DNA of 64,000 bases from Sodalis praecaptivus (GTDB lineage: Bacteria > Pseudomonadota > Gammaproteobacteria > Enterobacterales > Enterobacteriaceae), in NCBI RefSeq assembly GCF_000517425.1, contig NZ_CP006569.1:1550001-1614000 (forward strand), read 5' to 3'. The position numbers were made by a program, and so were the translations under genes. Position 1 is the first letter of the stretch. Each line of letters begins with the position of its first letter. Below are positions 1 through 8,384 of the stretch, piece after piece. The notes under the pieces are model-generated. The model was not told the DNA's origin and ran no database searches. It saw only the letters and a list, made by a program, of their open reading frames with translations.

Positions 1-315
1 TATCAGGTCATAACCGCCAACGACGGGCTGGATGCGCTGAATGTCATAAGCCGGCAGGCGGTGGACATTATTTTGAGCGACGTCAATATGCCGAACATGG
101 ACGGGTATCAATTTGCCCGCGCGCTGCGTACCCAGGGCAGGGTGACGCCGGTAGTCGGCGTCACCGCCAACGCGCTGGCGGAGGAAAAACAGCGCTGTCT
201 GGATGCGGGTATGGACAACTGCCTATCAAAACCGGTGACGCTGGAGGTGCTACAGCCGGTGCTTACGGCCTACAGCCAAAAGGTACGCCAGGCGCGAAAA
301 CCGGCTGAGGATTGA
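1..315 (+). CDS. rcsC: RcsC sensor kinase, C-terminal receiver domain (5' truncated by window)
   Basis: The reading frame is open from base 1 and ends with TGA at 313-315, so only the last 104 codons are present. They encode the end of a CheY-like receiver: the phosphoacceptor aspartate lies in ILSDVNMPNMDG, followed by the conserved Thr-Ala (GVTANA) and Lys (LSKPV) positions. RcsC is the hybrid inner-membrane kinase that starts the Rcs phosphorelay and passes phosphate to the HPt protein RcsD. Identity rests on this receiver and on its position, convergent with rcsB and rcsD exactly as in E. coli. The kinase and sensor domains lie outside the window. Confidence 0.93.
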   Translation, partial: YQVITANDGLDALNVISRQAVDIILSDVNMPNMDGYQFARALRTQGRVTPVVGVTANALAEEKQRCLDAGMDNCLSKPVTLEVLQPVLTAYSQKVRQARKPAED

Positions 316-434
316 GGGCGAAAGTTGCCGCGGGCGGTATAAAACCCGCCGCGCACGCAGCGGTCGAGAGCGGAGCGCTCCCAGGAGCGATGGTCGGTCA
401 AGGTGGATGCGAAAGTGTGCTGTGTCGCTGTGCT

Positions 435-510
435 GCATCATCTGGCGCAAGTAACGTGAAGACGCTTATGCCGCATCATCTGGCGCGGGTAGCCTGAAGA
501 TGGCTATGCC
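435..510. repeat. Two tandem copies of a degenerate 38-bp repeat
   Basis: Bases 435-472 and 473-510 are two head-to-tail copies of a 38-bp unit. Both begin gcatcatctggcgc and end tatgcc, with most differences in the middle. They lie in the 286-bp convergent gap between rcsC and rcsB, which otherwise shows no supported gene. A partial third similarity (ctatgcc) occurs near 580. Function unknown. Confidence 0.75.
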
Positions 511-601
511 GGATAACGCGAGGCGGGTGCGATGGGCGCCCGTGGCGACGCCCCTTAAGGCGGCGCGGCGGCAGGCTATGCCGCGCGTCCGAAAAGGGGG
601 A

Positions 602-1252
602 TTACTCTTTATCCACCGGAGCCATGCTTACCGACGAGAGGTAATTCAACAGGCCGATATCGTTTTCCACGCCCAGTTTGAGCATGGCCGATTTCTTCTG
701 GCTGCTAATGGTTTTGATGCTACGGTTCAGTTTTTTGGCGATTTCAGTCACCAGAAAACCCTCGGCAAACAGCCGCAGCACTTCGCTTTCTTTGGGTGAC
801 AGGCGTTTGTCGCCGTAACCGCCGGCGCTGATGCGTTCCAGAAGCTTCGCGACGCTCTCGGGCGTGTATTTCTTGCCTTTTTGCAGCGATGCCAATGCCT
901 TGGGCAGGTCGGTAGGCGCGCCCTGCTTCAGCACGATACCGTCGATATCCAGCTCCAGCACCGCGCTCAAAATCGCCGGGTTGTTATTCATGGTCAGGAC
1001 AATGATCGCCAGGTGCGGATAATGGCGTTTGATGTATTTGATTAACGTGATGCCATCACCGTACTTTTCTCCCGGCATGGAGAGATCCGTCACTAAGACA
1101 TTCGCATCCAATTTGCCAAGACTATTAATAAGGGCGGTGGAGTCCTCGAATTCGCCAACAACGTTGACCCATTCGATTTGCTCAAGGGATTTCCGAATGC
1201 CGAACAAGACGATCGGATGGTCATCGGCAATGATGACATTAAGGTTATTCAT
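602..1252 (-). CDS. rcsB: Response regulator RcsB
   Basis: A 216-residue NarL/FixJ-type response regulator, the DNA-binding output of the Rcs envelope-stress phosphorelay. The receiver spans roughly residues 1-120 with acidic residues D10 and D11 and phosphoacceptor D56 (VTDLSMPG). The C-terminal LuxR-type helix-turn-helix covers about 145-205 (LSPKESEVLRLFAEG, RSIKTISSQK). Length matches E. coli RcsB. It receives phosphate from RcsD and acts as a homodimer, or as a heterodimer with partners such as RcsA, on capsule, motility and envelope genes. It starts 8 bp after the rcsD stop, so the two are probably co-transcribed. A separate rcsB promoter inside rcsD, known in E. coli, cannot be confirmed here. 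Confidence 0.98.
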   Translation of the reverse strand: MNNLNVIIADDHPIVLFGIRKSLEQIEWVNVVGEFEDSTALINSLGKLDANVLVTDLSMPGEKYGDGITLIKYIKRHYPHLAIIVLTMNNNPAILSAVLELDIDGIVLKQGAPTDLPKALASLQKGKKYTPESVAKLLERISAGGYGDKRLSPKESEVLRLFAEGFLVTEIAKKLNRSIKTISSQKKSAMLKLGVENDIGLLNYLSSVSMAPVDKE

Positions 1253-1260
1253 AGTTAAGG

Positions 1261-3969
1261 CTACCTTGCATGCTGCAGCATTTTAGTGACAAAAACATCA
1301 ATCTGATGGATTTCTGATCCCATCTTCGCTATATCTTGTTGTTTAATATATAACTCAAGTGACTCACAGGCACGTTTGCCAGGCTCTAGGCCGAGCATCG
1401 CGAAAACCCCTTTCAAACGATGAGCGGTTTGCGCCAGCGCGTTCAGATCGCCGCTTTCCGCTTCAGTATACAACCTCTTTACGTCGTCGGGTACTGTCTC
1501 AACAAACAGGGCATAATAGTCGCTGTCCTGTAACCGGTTTTGGTAACCGCCGGCGCTCATCGGCTCGCCGGTCGCCTGATCCCGCTCGTCCTCCGGCTCC
1601 CCCAGCCGCTGCTCTATCAGCTGCAAAATCGCCTCAAGCATCGGTGCGCTAAAATTGTAATTTACCTTGATACGCCGGGTGGTGAGCGCCATGACACCCT
1701 GAGCGTCGCCGTCCAGCAGCAGCGCATAATCCTCCATGCGCGCCGGGTCGTCCGTCATCAGTAAATCATGTTCCTGGCCGAGATGGTGTTCATCGACGTA
1801 GACGCATTCGGCGCCCCATTGTTCCAGCATGCCGCTCACGATAGCGCGTATTTCTTCGTTGCGAATGTCCAGTAAGACTAATGTATCTTCCAGCAACTTC
1901 TCGGCTTCGTCTCCGGCGTCGCCCTCCAGCGGGGCCAGCGGCAAGCTGAGGGTATAACGCGTGCCGATATCCACCCGACTTTGTATCGCCAGCCGGCCGC
2001 CCATGCGGCGGCAGAGCTGATCGCACAAGAACCAGGTCAATCCGGAACCGCGCTGATACCGGTCCTGCTGCGCCGCGCTGACAAACGGCTGGCTGAGGTT
2101 GGCCAGCTCTTGCTCGCCGATGCCGCTGCCGGTGTCGCTGAGGGCAAAGGTAATCGCGCCGCCGGCGTCATCGCCGCTCACCCGCAAGGTGATTTTGCCG
2201 AAATGGGTGGTGGTGATGGCGTAATCGAGAATTAGCGCTATCACTTTGCTCACCGCCTGCGCGTCCCCCGTATAGTGCCGGTCGAACGGCAGCAGGTAGT
2301 GATGAAACAGCCCCAGCCCTTTTTGACTCAGCAGCGGTAACCGGTCCCGCAGCACATCGTCGCACAGCTGATGCAGATTGACAGGCGCGCTCGCCGGTTG
2401 CCACTCCTGCAGCTCCAGACGGGTAAGCAGCTGTAGATTATCCGTGAGCCCCATCAGGCGTGAAGACTCCTGGCGCAGCTGCGCCAATAACGCCACCTGC
2501 TGCTCCTCCTGGCTGGCGGTGATACGATCCACCAGCAGCCCAATCGCGGCCAGTGGCGCGTTCAGTTCCTGCTGAATGTTGTTGAGTATCGCCTGCCGCG
2601 CCTCATGATTTTTATCCAATTCCCGCTGGGCCTGCTGCAACTTTTTATTGACCAACACCTCTTTGTCCTGATCAAGCAATTGGAACAGCCAGGTCTGCGG
2701 GGCGATCTGGCTCTTGAACATCCGAATTTCATACACTTCGTTGTTCACCGTGGCCTGGATCACGCCCTGATGGCCTTCGGCCAGATTAGCGATTTTCTGT
2801 AAACTCAGATGGGGTAGAAGGTGATCGGCGATTTTATTACTCGCCACCAGGGTGTTGTCGCTGAAATTATAAATCAGCAGGCCCAGCGGCAGATTGGCGA
2901 TCACTTCCTGTCCCAGCGTTTGATGGGATTTTAGCTGCTGTACCATATCCGTGTTGGGGCGTAATAAGTTTTTGCGCACCAGATAAATGCCGAGCAGCGC
3001 GAAGGCCATTAACACCAGGTCGATAAGCACCAGCCACAGATTATTATGCAGCAGGTCAAGCGCCAGACTGATAAGCGAAACCCGGTAGGTTATGGAGAGC
3101 GGCGCATTGGATAACGGCGCGGTTATTTCGAGCATGGCGCCGCTCATTCGGCTGTAAACGCGCGGCGTCTGGGCGTCATCGATATCGTCATCGTCCGCCT
3201 CGCTGTCCGTGGCGTTTCTGTCGGGGGTGCGATTGAGAGCGAAATTGGCGCGCGCCATATTCAGCGGGATAATATCGTTGATGGGCAAATCGAAGGCGAT
3301 AATGGTCGCCAGATGGCCTGGCTGATTGAATATCATGCGCTGCGTGAAATAGTAGTCGTTGAGAAAACGGTATTTGCGCAGGGGAGAGAAACTTTCGCGT
3401 TCATCCAGGATGTTGGCCTGCTGCAGCATTTCGCCGCGGCGCGAATCCACCAGCGAGCCGATATAGCTGTCGCGAAAGCGAGGATTCGTGTCGCGCAGCG
3501 GCTGCGTGGAGATGAGTGTCAGGCTGTTGTCGCTGCCGTTGAGGTAGTACAGGGTGAAGCTGTTATTCTCGGCCCCCCACAGAACGTCAAGATAGCGCGA
3601 CATCGCCAGCGCGCGGGTGTAGGTCGCGCTTTCATGGCTGCCGAAAATCATCGCGTCGGTTTTCTTATGGGGTTTATCCACAAAATAGACGTCTGGACGC
3701 AGCCGCACCTCCTGAGCGCCGTTGGGCTGCAGCGCCTGCGGGTCGTTTTTGCCGGTAGCGTCATAAAGCTGATAGGCCGCGACGCGATATTTGTCGATGC
3801 GTTTTTGCATGGAGCCGGCAATGGTGCTCAGACTATGCTGCTTTTCCACCACATAGGTACTGAACACCTGATAACCCAGGACCCATAGCGATAGCAATAA
3901 TAAGAGGATAAATACCAGAAAACCGCGCAGCAGCGCAGTCGAGGTTAACGCGATTTTTTTAATTTGCAT
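1261..3969 (-). CDS. rcsD: Phosphotransfer protein RcsD
   Basis: A 902-residue inner-membrane phosphotransfer intermediate of the Rcs relay. The start is the ATG at 3969 (MQIKKIALTSTALL); the open frame extends upstream but only that sequence looks like an RcsD N-terminus. A first membrane helix lies near residues 12-32, followed by a periplasmic sensor region, a second helix near 300-325, a degenerate histidine-kinase-like core, an ABL-like domain, and a C-terminal HPt domain with the phosphorylated histidine at about residue 850 (AHRLKG). RcsD passes phosphate from RcsC to RcsB. It is transcribed directly ahead of rcsB. The length is close to the E. coli protein (about 890). Confidence 0.96.
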   Translation of the reverse strand: MQIKKIALTSTALLRGFLVFILLLLLSLWVLGYQVFSTYVVEKQHSLSTIAGSMQKRIDKYRVAAYQLYDATGKNDPQALQPNGAQEVRLRPDVYFVDKPHKKTDAMIFGSHESATYTRALAMSRYLDVLWGAENNSFTLYYLNGSDNSLTLISTQPLRDTNPRFRDSYIGSLVDSRRGEMLQQANILDERESFSPLRKYRFLNDYYFTQRMIFNQPGHLATIIAFDLPINDIIPLNMARANFALNRTPDRNATDSEADDDDIDDAQTPRVYSRMSGAMLEITAPLSNAPLSITYRVSLISLALDLLHNNLWLVLIDLVLMAFALLGIYLVRKNLLRPNTDMVQQLKSHQTLGQEVIANLPLGLLIYNFSDNTLVASNKIADHLLPHLSLQKIANLAEGHQGVIQATVNNEVYEIRMFKSQIAPQTWLFQLLDQDKEVLVNKKLQQAQRELDKNHEARQAILNNIQQELNAPLAAIGLLVDRITASQEEQQVALLAQLRQESSRLMGLTDNLQLLTRLELQEWQPASAPVNLHQLCDDVLRDRLPLLSQKGLGLFHHYLLPFDRHYTGDAQAVSKVIALILDYAITTTHFGKITLRVSGDDAGGAITFALSDTGSGIGEQELANLSQPFVSAAQQDRYQRGSGLTWFLCDQLCRRMGGRLAIQSRVDIGTRYTLSLPLAPLEGDAGDEAEKLLEDTLVLLDIRNEEIRAIVSGMLEQWGAECVYVDEHHLGQEHDLLMTDDPARMEDYALLLDGDAQGVMALTTRRIKVNYNFSAPMLEAILQLIEQRLGEPEDERDQATGEPMSAGGYQNRLQDSDYYALFVETVPDDVKRLYTEAESGDLNALAQTAHRLKGVFAMLGLEPGKRACESLELYIKQQDIAKMGSEIHQIDVFVTKMLQHAR

Positions 3970-3992
3970 AACGGCCCGGCTCGGATTGTCCT

Positions 3993-5147
3993 TTAATGGG
4001 TCACGCGGCGCGCGCTGGCGCTGACCAGCAGTAATAATACCGCTACACAGCCAAAAGCGACATACAGGCTGGTTAATTGGGCGATGAAACCAATCAGCGC
4101 GGGACCGGTCAACAAACCGGCATAACCGACCCCGGAAACGGCCGCCAGCGCCAGGTGAGGCGGCATGGCCCGCTGGTCGCTCGCCGCGCTGAACAGCAGC
4201 GGCACCAGATTGGCGGCGCCGAAGCCCAGCAGTAGAAAGCTTAGCAGCGTCACCGCCGGCACGTCGATGGCGATAGCCAGCAATAACCCCATTGCGGCGC
4301 ACAGGCTGCCGCCCATTAGCATGCGAAAGCGGCCGATGCGGTTGATCAGCCGATCGCCACAAAGCCGACCGAGGGTCATACTGATGCAGAACAAGGCGTA
4401 ACCCAGCCCGCCGGACGCGCTGTCCATGCCCCGTTCATGGGTAAGGAACAGAGCGCTCCAGTCCAACATGGCGCCTTCGGTTAAAAACAGCACGAAGCAC
4501 AGCAAACCGATGGCCAGCACCCGTCCGTGGGGACGGACGAACAGCGGCGCGCTCGGGTTGTCGCCCGCGACGGTCACGAGGTGACCGGCGGCCATTGTCA
4601 GCAAAATGACCAGCGCCGCCACGACCACCAGTACGCTCGCAAGCGGCGTCAGGCCGCACGCCAGGAGCGCGCTGACCAGACCGGCGCCGGCAATGCCGCC
4701 GATGCTGAAAAAGCCGTGAAAGCCGGACATCATGGCGCGGCCGCTGGCTTTCTCCACCGCTACCGCTTGAATGTTCATCGTGATATCCAGCGTGCCCAAA
4801 CCGGCGCCGAACAGCAGCAGCGCCAGCGCCAGCAGCGGCGCACTTTCCAGCCATGCCAGCATCGGCAGCGTCACGCCCAGCACGCAGACCGCCGCGACGA
4901 TCGGCCGTTTGCAGCCCAGCCGGTGCGCCCAGGGCGCCGCCAGGGGCATCGCCAGCAGCGAGCCGATACCCAGACAGAGCAGCAGCAGGCCGAGGGAGGC
5001 ATCGTTAATCGCCAGCCGCGCTTTGGCGAAGGGCACCAGCGGCGCCCAGGCCGACATGGCGAAGCCGGCGATAAAAAACACCACGCGGGTGGCGACACGC
5101 ACCGGATAGGTGGCGTGAAGTTCGGGGGGGAGGGCAATGGTCATCAT
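3993..5147 (-). CDS. MFS transporter, YbjJ-like
   Basis: A 384-residue major facilitator protein with about 12 hydrophobic helices, resembling the YbjJ-type inner-membrane transporters. I start it at ATG 5147 (MMTIALPPEL) because the 56 codons of open frame upstream are basic, Arg-rich and do not look like transporter sequence. The ribosome-binding site is weak. It lies 23 bp upstream of rcsD on the same strand, so some read-through into rcsD is possible. In E. coli the neighbour of rcsD is the micF/ompC region; here this gene and the next are inserted. Substrate unknown. Confidence 0.8.
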   Translation of the reverse strand: MMTIALPPELHATYPVRVATRVVFFIAGFAMSAWAPLVPFAKARLAINDASLGLLLLCLGIGSLLAMPLAAPWAHRLGCKRPIVAAVCVLGVTLPMLAWLESAPLLALALLLFGAGLGTLDITMNIQAVAVEKASGRAMMSGFHGFFSIGGIAGAGLVSALLACGLTPLASVLVVVAALVILLTMAAGHLVTVAGDNPSAPLFVRPHGRVLAIGLLCFVLFLTEGAMLDWSALFLTHERGMDSASGGLGYALFCISMTLGRLCGDRLINRIGRFRMLMGGSLCAAMGLLLAIAIDVPAVTLLSFLLLGFGAANLVPLLFSAASDQRAMPPHLALAAVSGVGYAGLLTGPALIGFIAQLTSLYVAFGCVAVLLLLVSASARRVTH

Positions 5148-5403
5148 AATGGGCCGCGAGAATGAGTCCTGGTTAGAAACGCGGCCAATGCGGGCCGCAA
5201 TCGAATATTTGCTGCTTACTGCGACGGCATCAATCCTCCTTTGGCCGCCGTAGCGTGGGCGTTTCCCCGTAGGGAGCGGGCGCGTGCCGCCATCAATTGC
5301 CGTCGCGCCCGGCACGGCGCGAACCGACGCTGCTGTTGCCGGGCGGAATCGTCGCGGCCGGCTTGGCGCCCGCCGTTGCTGAGCCTGCCGCGGTGGCTCG
5401 CGC

Positions 5404-5775
5404 TTATGTCGCGCCGCCGCGGCGTTCCAGCCATAGCGCGATCATCGCCACGATAAAGGCCTGCTGCGCCGCGGTAAGCGCCACGCCGCGCGGTATGCCG
5501 TACCATTTCTCAAGACAGCCGCGGCAACAGGTGGCGGTGGCGTGCTGGGCGACAAACACCGGATGACCCCGCCACGGCGTTTGCTTACCGTCTTTGGCCG
5601 GCAGCGCCGGCGCCAGCCGGCTGGCGATAAAATCCCGCGCATGGCTTAGCACGACCGCCATACCCTTGGCGCGCAGATAAGCGTCATCGCGCGGGTTTAA
5701 GGCGAAACGGCGCCGAAAGGCTGATTGCTGTAGGCGTTGCCACAGCTGTTCTTGATTCCTTTCGTCTTGCATCAT
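5404..5775 (-). CDS. DUF4186 family protein
   Basis: A 123-residue soluble protein of the DUF4186 family. The start at ATG 5775 is preceded by an AAGG ribosome-binding site. Characteristic features are an Arg-rich N-terminal helix (QQSAFRRRFALNP), the segment GHPVFVAQHATATCCRGCLEKW with clustered His and Cys that could bind a metal, and IPRG near the C-terminus. No function is established that I know of. It ends 256 bp before the MFS gene on the same strand. Confidence 0.8.
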   Translation of the reverse strand: MMQDERNQEQLWQRLQQSAFRRRFALNPRDDAYLRAKGMAVVLSHARDFIASRLAPALPAKDGKQTPWRGHPVFVAQHATATCCRGCLEKWYGIPRGVALTAAQQAFIVAMIALWLERRGGAT

Positions 5776-6494
5776 CGTTTTACCTTGCTCCGACTGGCTC
5801 CGTTTGGTATGCGCAGGGCGCACAGTGTAGCACGCCGTACGCCGGCAAACGATGGAGGGCAGTCAGACAATTTACGCTACCCCTCTCGCCCCTCGCGCGA
5901 TAATGCGGCGTGAGGGGCGCAGCAAAACGCTGGCAGGAATGACCATTGCCGGAAAACAGGCGGCGGCAGGGCGGAATTATGGAGTAGTGGCTCTATTTAT
6001 TTTATTATGCACTATTGATTTTAAATATAATTCCACTTACCTCACTTTTACAATCCAAAGCATCGTTGATGCTCGGCATGGTATTCTCGATCTCTCTCAC
6101 ACTCTCGCTAAAAATTAACGACGAATACCATCATGAAAAGCGGTTTGTTTATTTCGATTGCCGAGAATTTTATTGCGATCATCACGTAAAGTTTGAGAAT
6201 GTTTATTTGTTAAAGTTATGTTTTTATAGATTTTTTTAATTTTACCTTCGCTATTTATTAGCCGATTAATAGGGTGCTTTTAGTATTTATTATTTTTATC
6301 ATTATGATGTATAACGGTTATTTGTTGCCCTCCAATGGCTTGAAAGGTCAAAAACCATCGAGTATGATTCTGCGGTCAGTTCAATATCCGATCTATCAAT
6401 GACATCAAGATCTGTTGAATGCTCGTTTTTATTTGAGCCTCTGCGGATATCAAATTATTAGTGGCAAAATATAATAAATATAGAGGGTATCAAC
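5776..6494. other. AT-rich porin upstream region (no gene seen)
   Basis: About 720 bp separate the DUF4186 start from the porin start, and the last 500 bp are strongly AT-rich, as expected for a porin regulatory region bound by OmpR or H-NS. I could not place individual OmpR sites. A 9-bp inverted repeat (ATGGTATTC at 6078-6086 and GAATACCAT at 6123-6131) flanks a 36-nt spacer. Short open frames here show no coding features. No MicF-like sequence or divergent terminator was found. Confidence 0.6.
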
Positions 6495-7601
6495 ATGAAA
6501 CTACAGTATCTGTCTGTACTCGTTTCGGCTATGGTGATGGCCGGCAGTGCCGGGGCCGCCGAAGTGTATAATAAAGACGGCAATAAACTGGATCTGTACG
6601 GCAAACTCAACGGCATGCGTTATATGTCCGGCGATGATGATAAAAACGGCGATCGTTCTTTCATTCGTTATGGTTTCCGTGGGGAAACCCAGCTTAGCGA
6701 CGGGCTTATCGGATTCGGTACCTGGGAGCATGAAGTCGGGCTGCGCCACGCCGAAAGCGAAGGCGCGAAAAGTACCTTTACCCGCCTGGGTTTCGCCGGG
6801 ATTAAGTTCGACGACGCGGGCAGCATTGACTACGGCCGGAACTACGGCGTGTTGTATGACGTCGGCGCCTGGACCGATGTGATGCCGGAATTCGGCGGCG
6901 ATACCACCGTTACCGATAATTTCCTTTCCGGCCGCGCTAACGGCGTGCTCACCTATCGCAATACCAATTTCTTCGGGATGATGGATGGCCTGAACTTCGC
7001 GCTGCAATACCAGGGCAAAAACGACAGCAAGGAGGGGGATACCACCGGCCGCGGCCTCCAGGAGGCCAATGGCGATGGCTATGGCCTGTCCGTCACCTAC
7101 GATTTGGGTAACGGCGTGTCCGCCGGTGCCGCCGTTAGCAGCAGCAACCGCACTCTGTCTCAGCGATCGCCGACGGTCGCGCGTAATCAGGGCAAAAAGG
7201 CTGAGGCCTACGCCTTCGGCCTGAAATATGACGCCTATAACCTCTACCTGGCCGCGCTGTACAGCGAAACCCGCAATATGACGCCCTACGGCAACTTCTC
7301 GAGCGGTTTACACGGCTTCGCTGAAAAGGCGCACAATCTCGAATTGGTGGCGCAATATCAGTTTGATTTTGGCCTGCGTCCCTCCCTCGGCTATCTGCAA
7401 TCGCGCATTGACGGCGACCAAGACGGTAAGAGCCACGATATCAAAAAATACCTCGAGGTGGGCGCCAGCTACAACTTCAATAAGAACATGCTGACCTTCA
7501 TCGATTACCGCATCAATCTGCTGTCTAAGGACGACTTTACCCGTGCCGCGCAGATCTCTACCGACAATATTGTCGCATTGGGTATGACCTATATGTTCTA
7601 A
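6495..7601 (+). CDS. ompC: General porin, OmpC/OmpF family
   Basis: A 368-residue outer-membrane trimeric porin precursor. The signal peptide ends near residue 22 (MVMAGSAGAA, mature AEVYNKDGNKLDLYGK, the classic enterobacterial porin N-terminus). The constriction-loop region contains PEFGGD, and the chain ends in the C-terminal aromatic signature VALGMTYMF needed for Bam recognition. The ribosome-binding site AGAGGG is at 6482-6487. Loops are divergent from E. coli OmpC, so assignment to OmpC rather than OmpF rests on length and position beside the rcs genes. A hairpin at 7640-7666 probably ends the transcript. Confidence 0.88.
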   Translation: MKLQYLSVLVSAMVMAGSAGAAEVYNKDGNKLDLYGKLNGMRYMSGDDDKNGDRSFIRYGFRGETQLSDGLIGFGTWEHEVGLRHAESEGAKSTFTRLGFAGIKFDDAGSIDYGRNYGVLYDVGAWTDVMPEFGGDTTVTDNFLSGRANGVLTYRNTNFFGMMDGLNFALQYQGKNDSKEGDTTGRGLQEANGDGYGLSVTYDLGNGVSAGAAVSSSNRTLSQRSPTVARNQGKKAEAYAFGLKYDAYNLYLAALYSETRNMTPYGNFSSGLHGFAEKAHNLELVAQYQFDFGLRPSLGYLQSRIDGDQDGKSHDIKKYLEVGASYNFNKNMLTFIDYRINLLSKDDFTRAAQISTDNIVALGMTYMF

Positions 7602-7639
7602 CGAATCCGCCGCGACAAATTATAGGGTTCGTAATAAAC

Positions 7640-7666
7640 GGGGTGTGCGGTGTGACCGCACGCCCC
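7640..7666 (+). terminator. Hairpin downstream of the porin gene
   Basis: GGGGTGTGCGGT and ACCGCACGCCCC form a 12-bp stem with one G-U pair around a GTG loop, 38 bp after the porin stop. It is followed by gctgttt rather than a clean T-run, so it is a probable but weak intrinsic terminator. Confidence 0.6.
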
Positions 7667-7787
7667 GCTGTTTGAGACCAGCCCGCCGTCGCCTCCGCCC
7701 GGTGCGAGTGGGGAGACCTGCGGCTAAGGGATACCGGCGAGCAGGATTGCCTCGCGGAGGTGAGGGGCGTGGTGGGGAGGTGAGGCA

Positions 7788-7898
7788 CTAACGATGGCGC
7801 TGATTAATCAGCGCTTTTTTGCGCATCTGTCTGACCGCTTTAATCAGCGAAAATACGGCAAAGCCGAGCAAGACGGCTATGAGAATCAGATTCATCAT
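7788..7898 (-). CDS. Small single-helix membrane protein (36 aa)
   Basis: ATG at 7898 follows a GGAGAG ribosome-binding site and opens a 36-codon frame: MMNLILIAVLLGFAVFSLIK, then a short basic tail (RQMRKK...NQRHR). The layout is one hydrophobic helix with a positive C-terminal tail, typical of enterobacterial small membrane proteins. It is convergent with the porin gene. Its last codons overlap a palindrome that can act as a terminator on the other strand. I do not recognise a named family. Confidence 0.6.
   Translation of the reverse strand: MMNLILIAVLLGFAVFSLIKAVRQMRKKALINQRHR
7797..7820 (+). terminator. Perfect palindrome plus T-run
   Basis: GCGCTGATTAATCAGCGC is an exact 18-bp palindrome (7-bp stem, TTAA loop) followed by TTTTTT. 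On the + strand this is a strong intrinsic terminator, able to stop read-through from the porin gene. It also encodes the C-terminus of the opposing small protein. Confidence 0.7.
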
Positions 7899-8011
7899 CT
7901 CTTTGCTCTCCTTCTATCCTGAAAGGCGCCTATTATCGGCACAGAGGTGGATGAGGGTAATAGGATGATTCCGCAAGCGGGCGTTGCAACGCCTGATACT
8001 TTCGCCGTGCT

Positions 8012-8176
8012 AATGGGTATGGCGTTTTAGGCTTTTGGTTTGCCAATCGGTATGGCGCCTTGGGTTTTCAGCAATGCCGATCGGTATTGCGCTGGCTTCC
8101 GGCGTTGCCCATCGCCCTAGCGTTTTCGGTTACCGGCTTGCCAATCGGCATGGCGCTTTAGGCTTGCGGTGTCGTC
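8012..8176. repeat. Five degenerate tandem copies of a 31-34 bp unit
   Basis: Units at 8012-8044, 8045-8078, 8079-8109, 8110-8142 and 8143-8176 share the pattern aatcggtatggcgc...ttgcc with many substitutions. A sixth, more decayed copy begins at 8177. They lie in the gap upstream of the GST-like gene. The copies vary in length and are not a codon-multiple repeat in a supported gene. Function unknown. Confidence 0.75.
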
Positions 8177-8384
8177 AATCATTACGGCGCCTCATGTTTT
8201 CGATGTTAACGACCGCAACGGCGTGTCGGGTTTTCGCCGCGCCGGGGGGAGGCCCGTCTCATGTTTCAGCAACGGCCCCGCCAGCGTTCGAGGTGTTTTC
8301 TGCCGCCTCGGGAATGTGATTGTCTTTTGGCTAAACAATACTTTATTCTATTTACATTCCCCTCTTTGCCGACAGGATGCCCCT

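Noticed and set aside
4527..5165. 212-codon + strand frame opposite the MFS gene
   Set aside because: Gln/Arg-rich antisense shadow without ribosome-binding site or domain.
5776..6494. Possible micF gene divergent from the porin
   Set aside because: No stretch resembling the conserved MicF 5' end and no minus-strand terminator was found.
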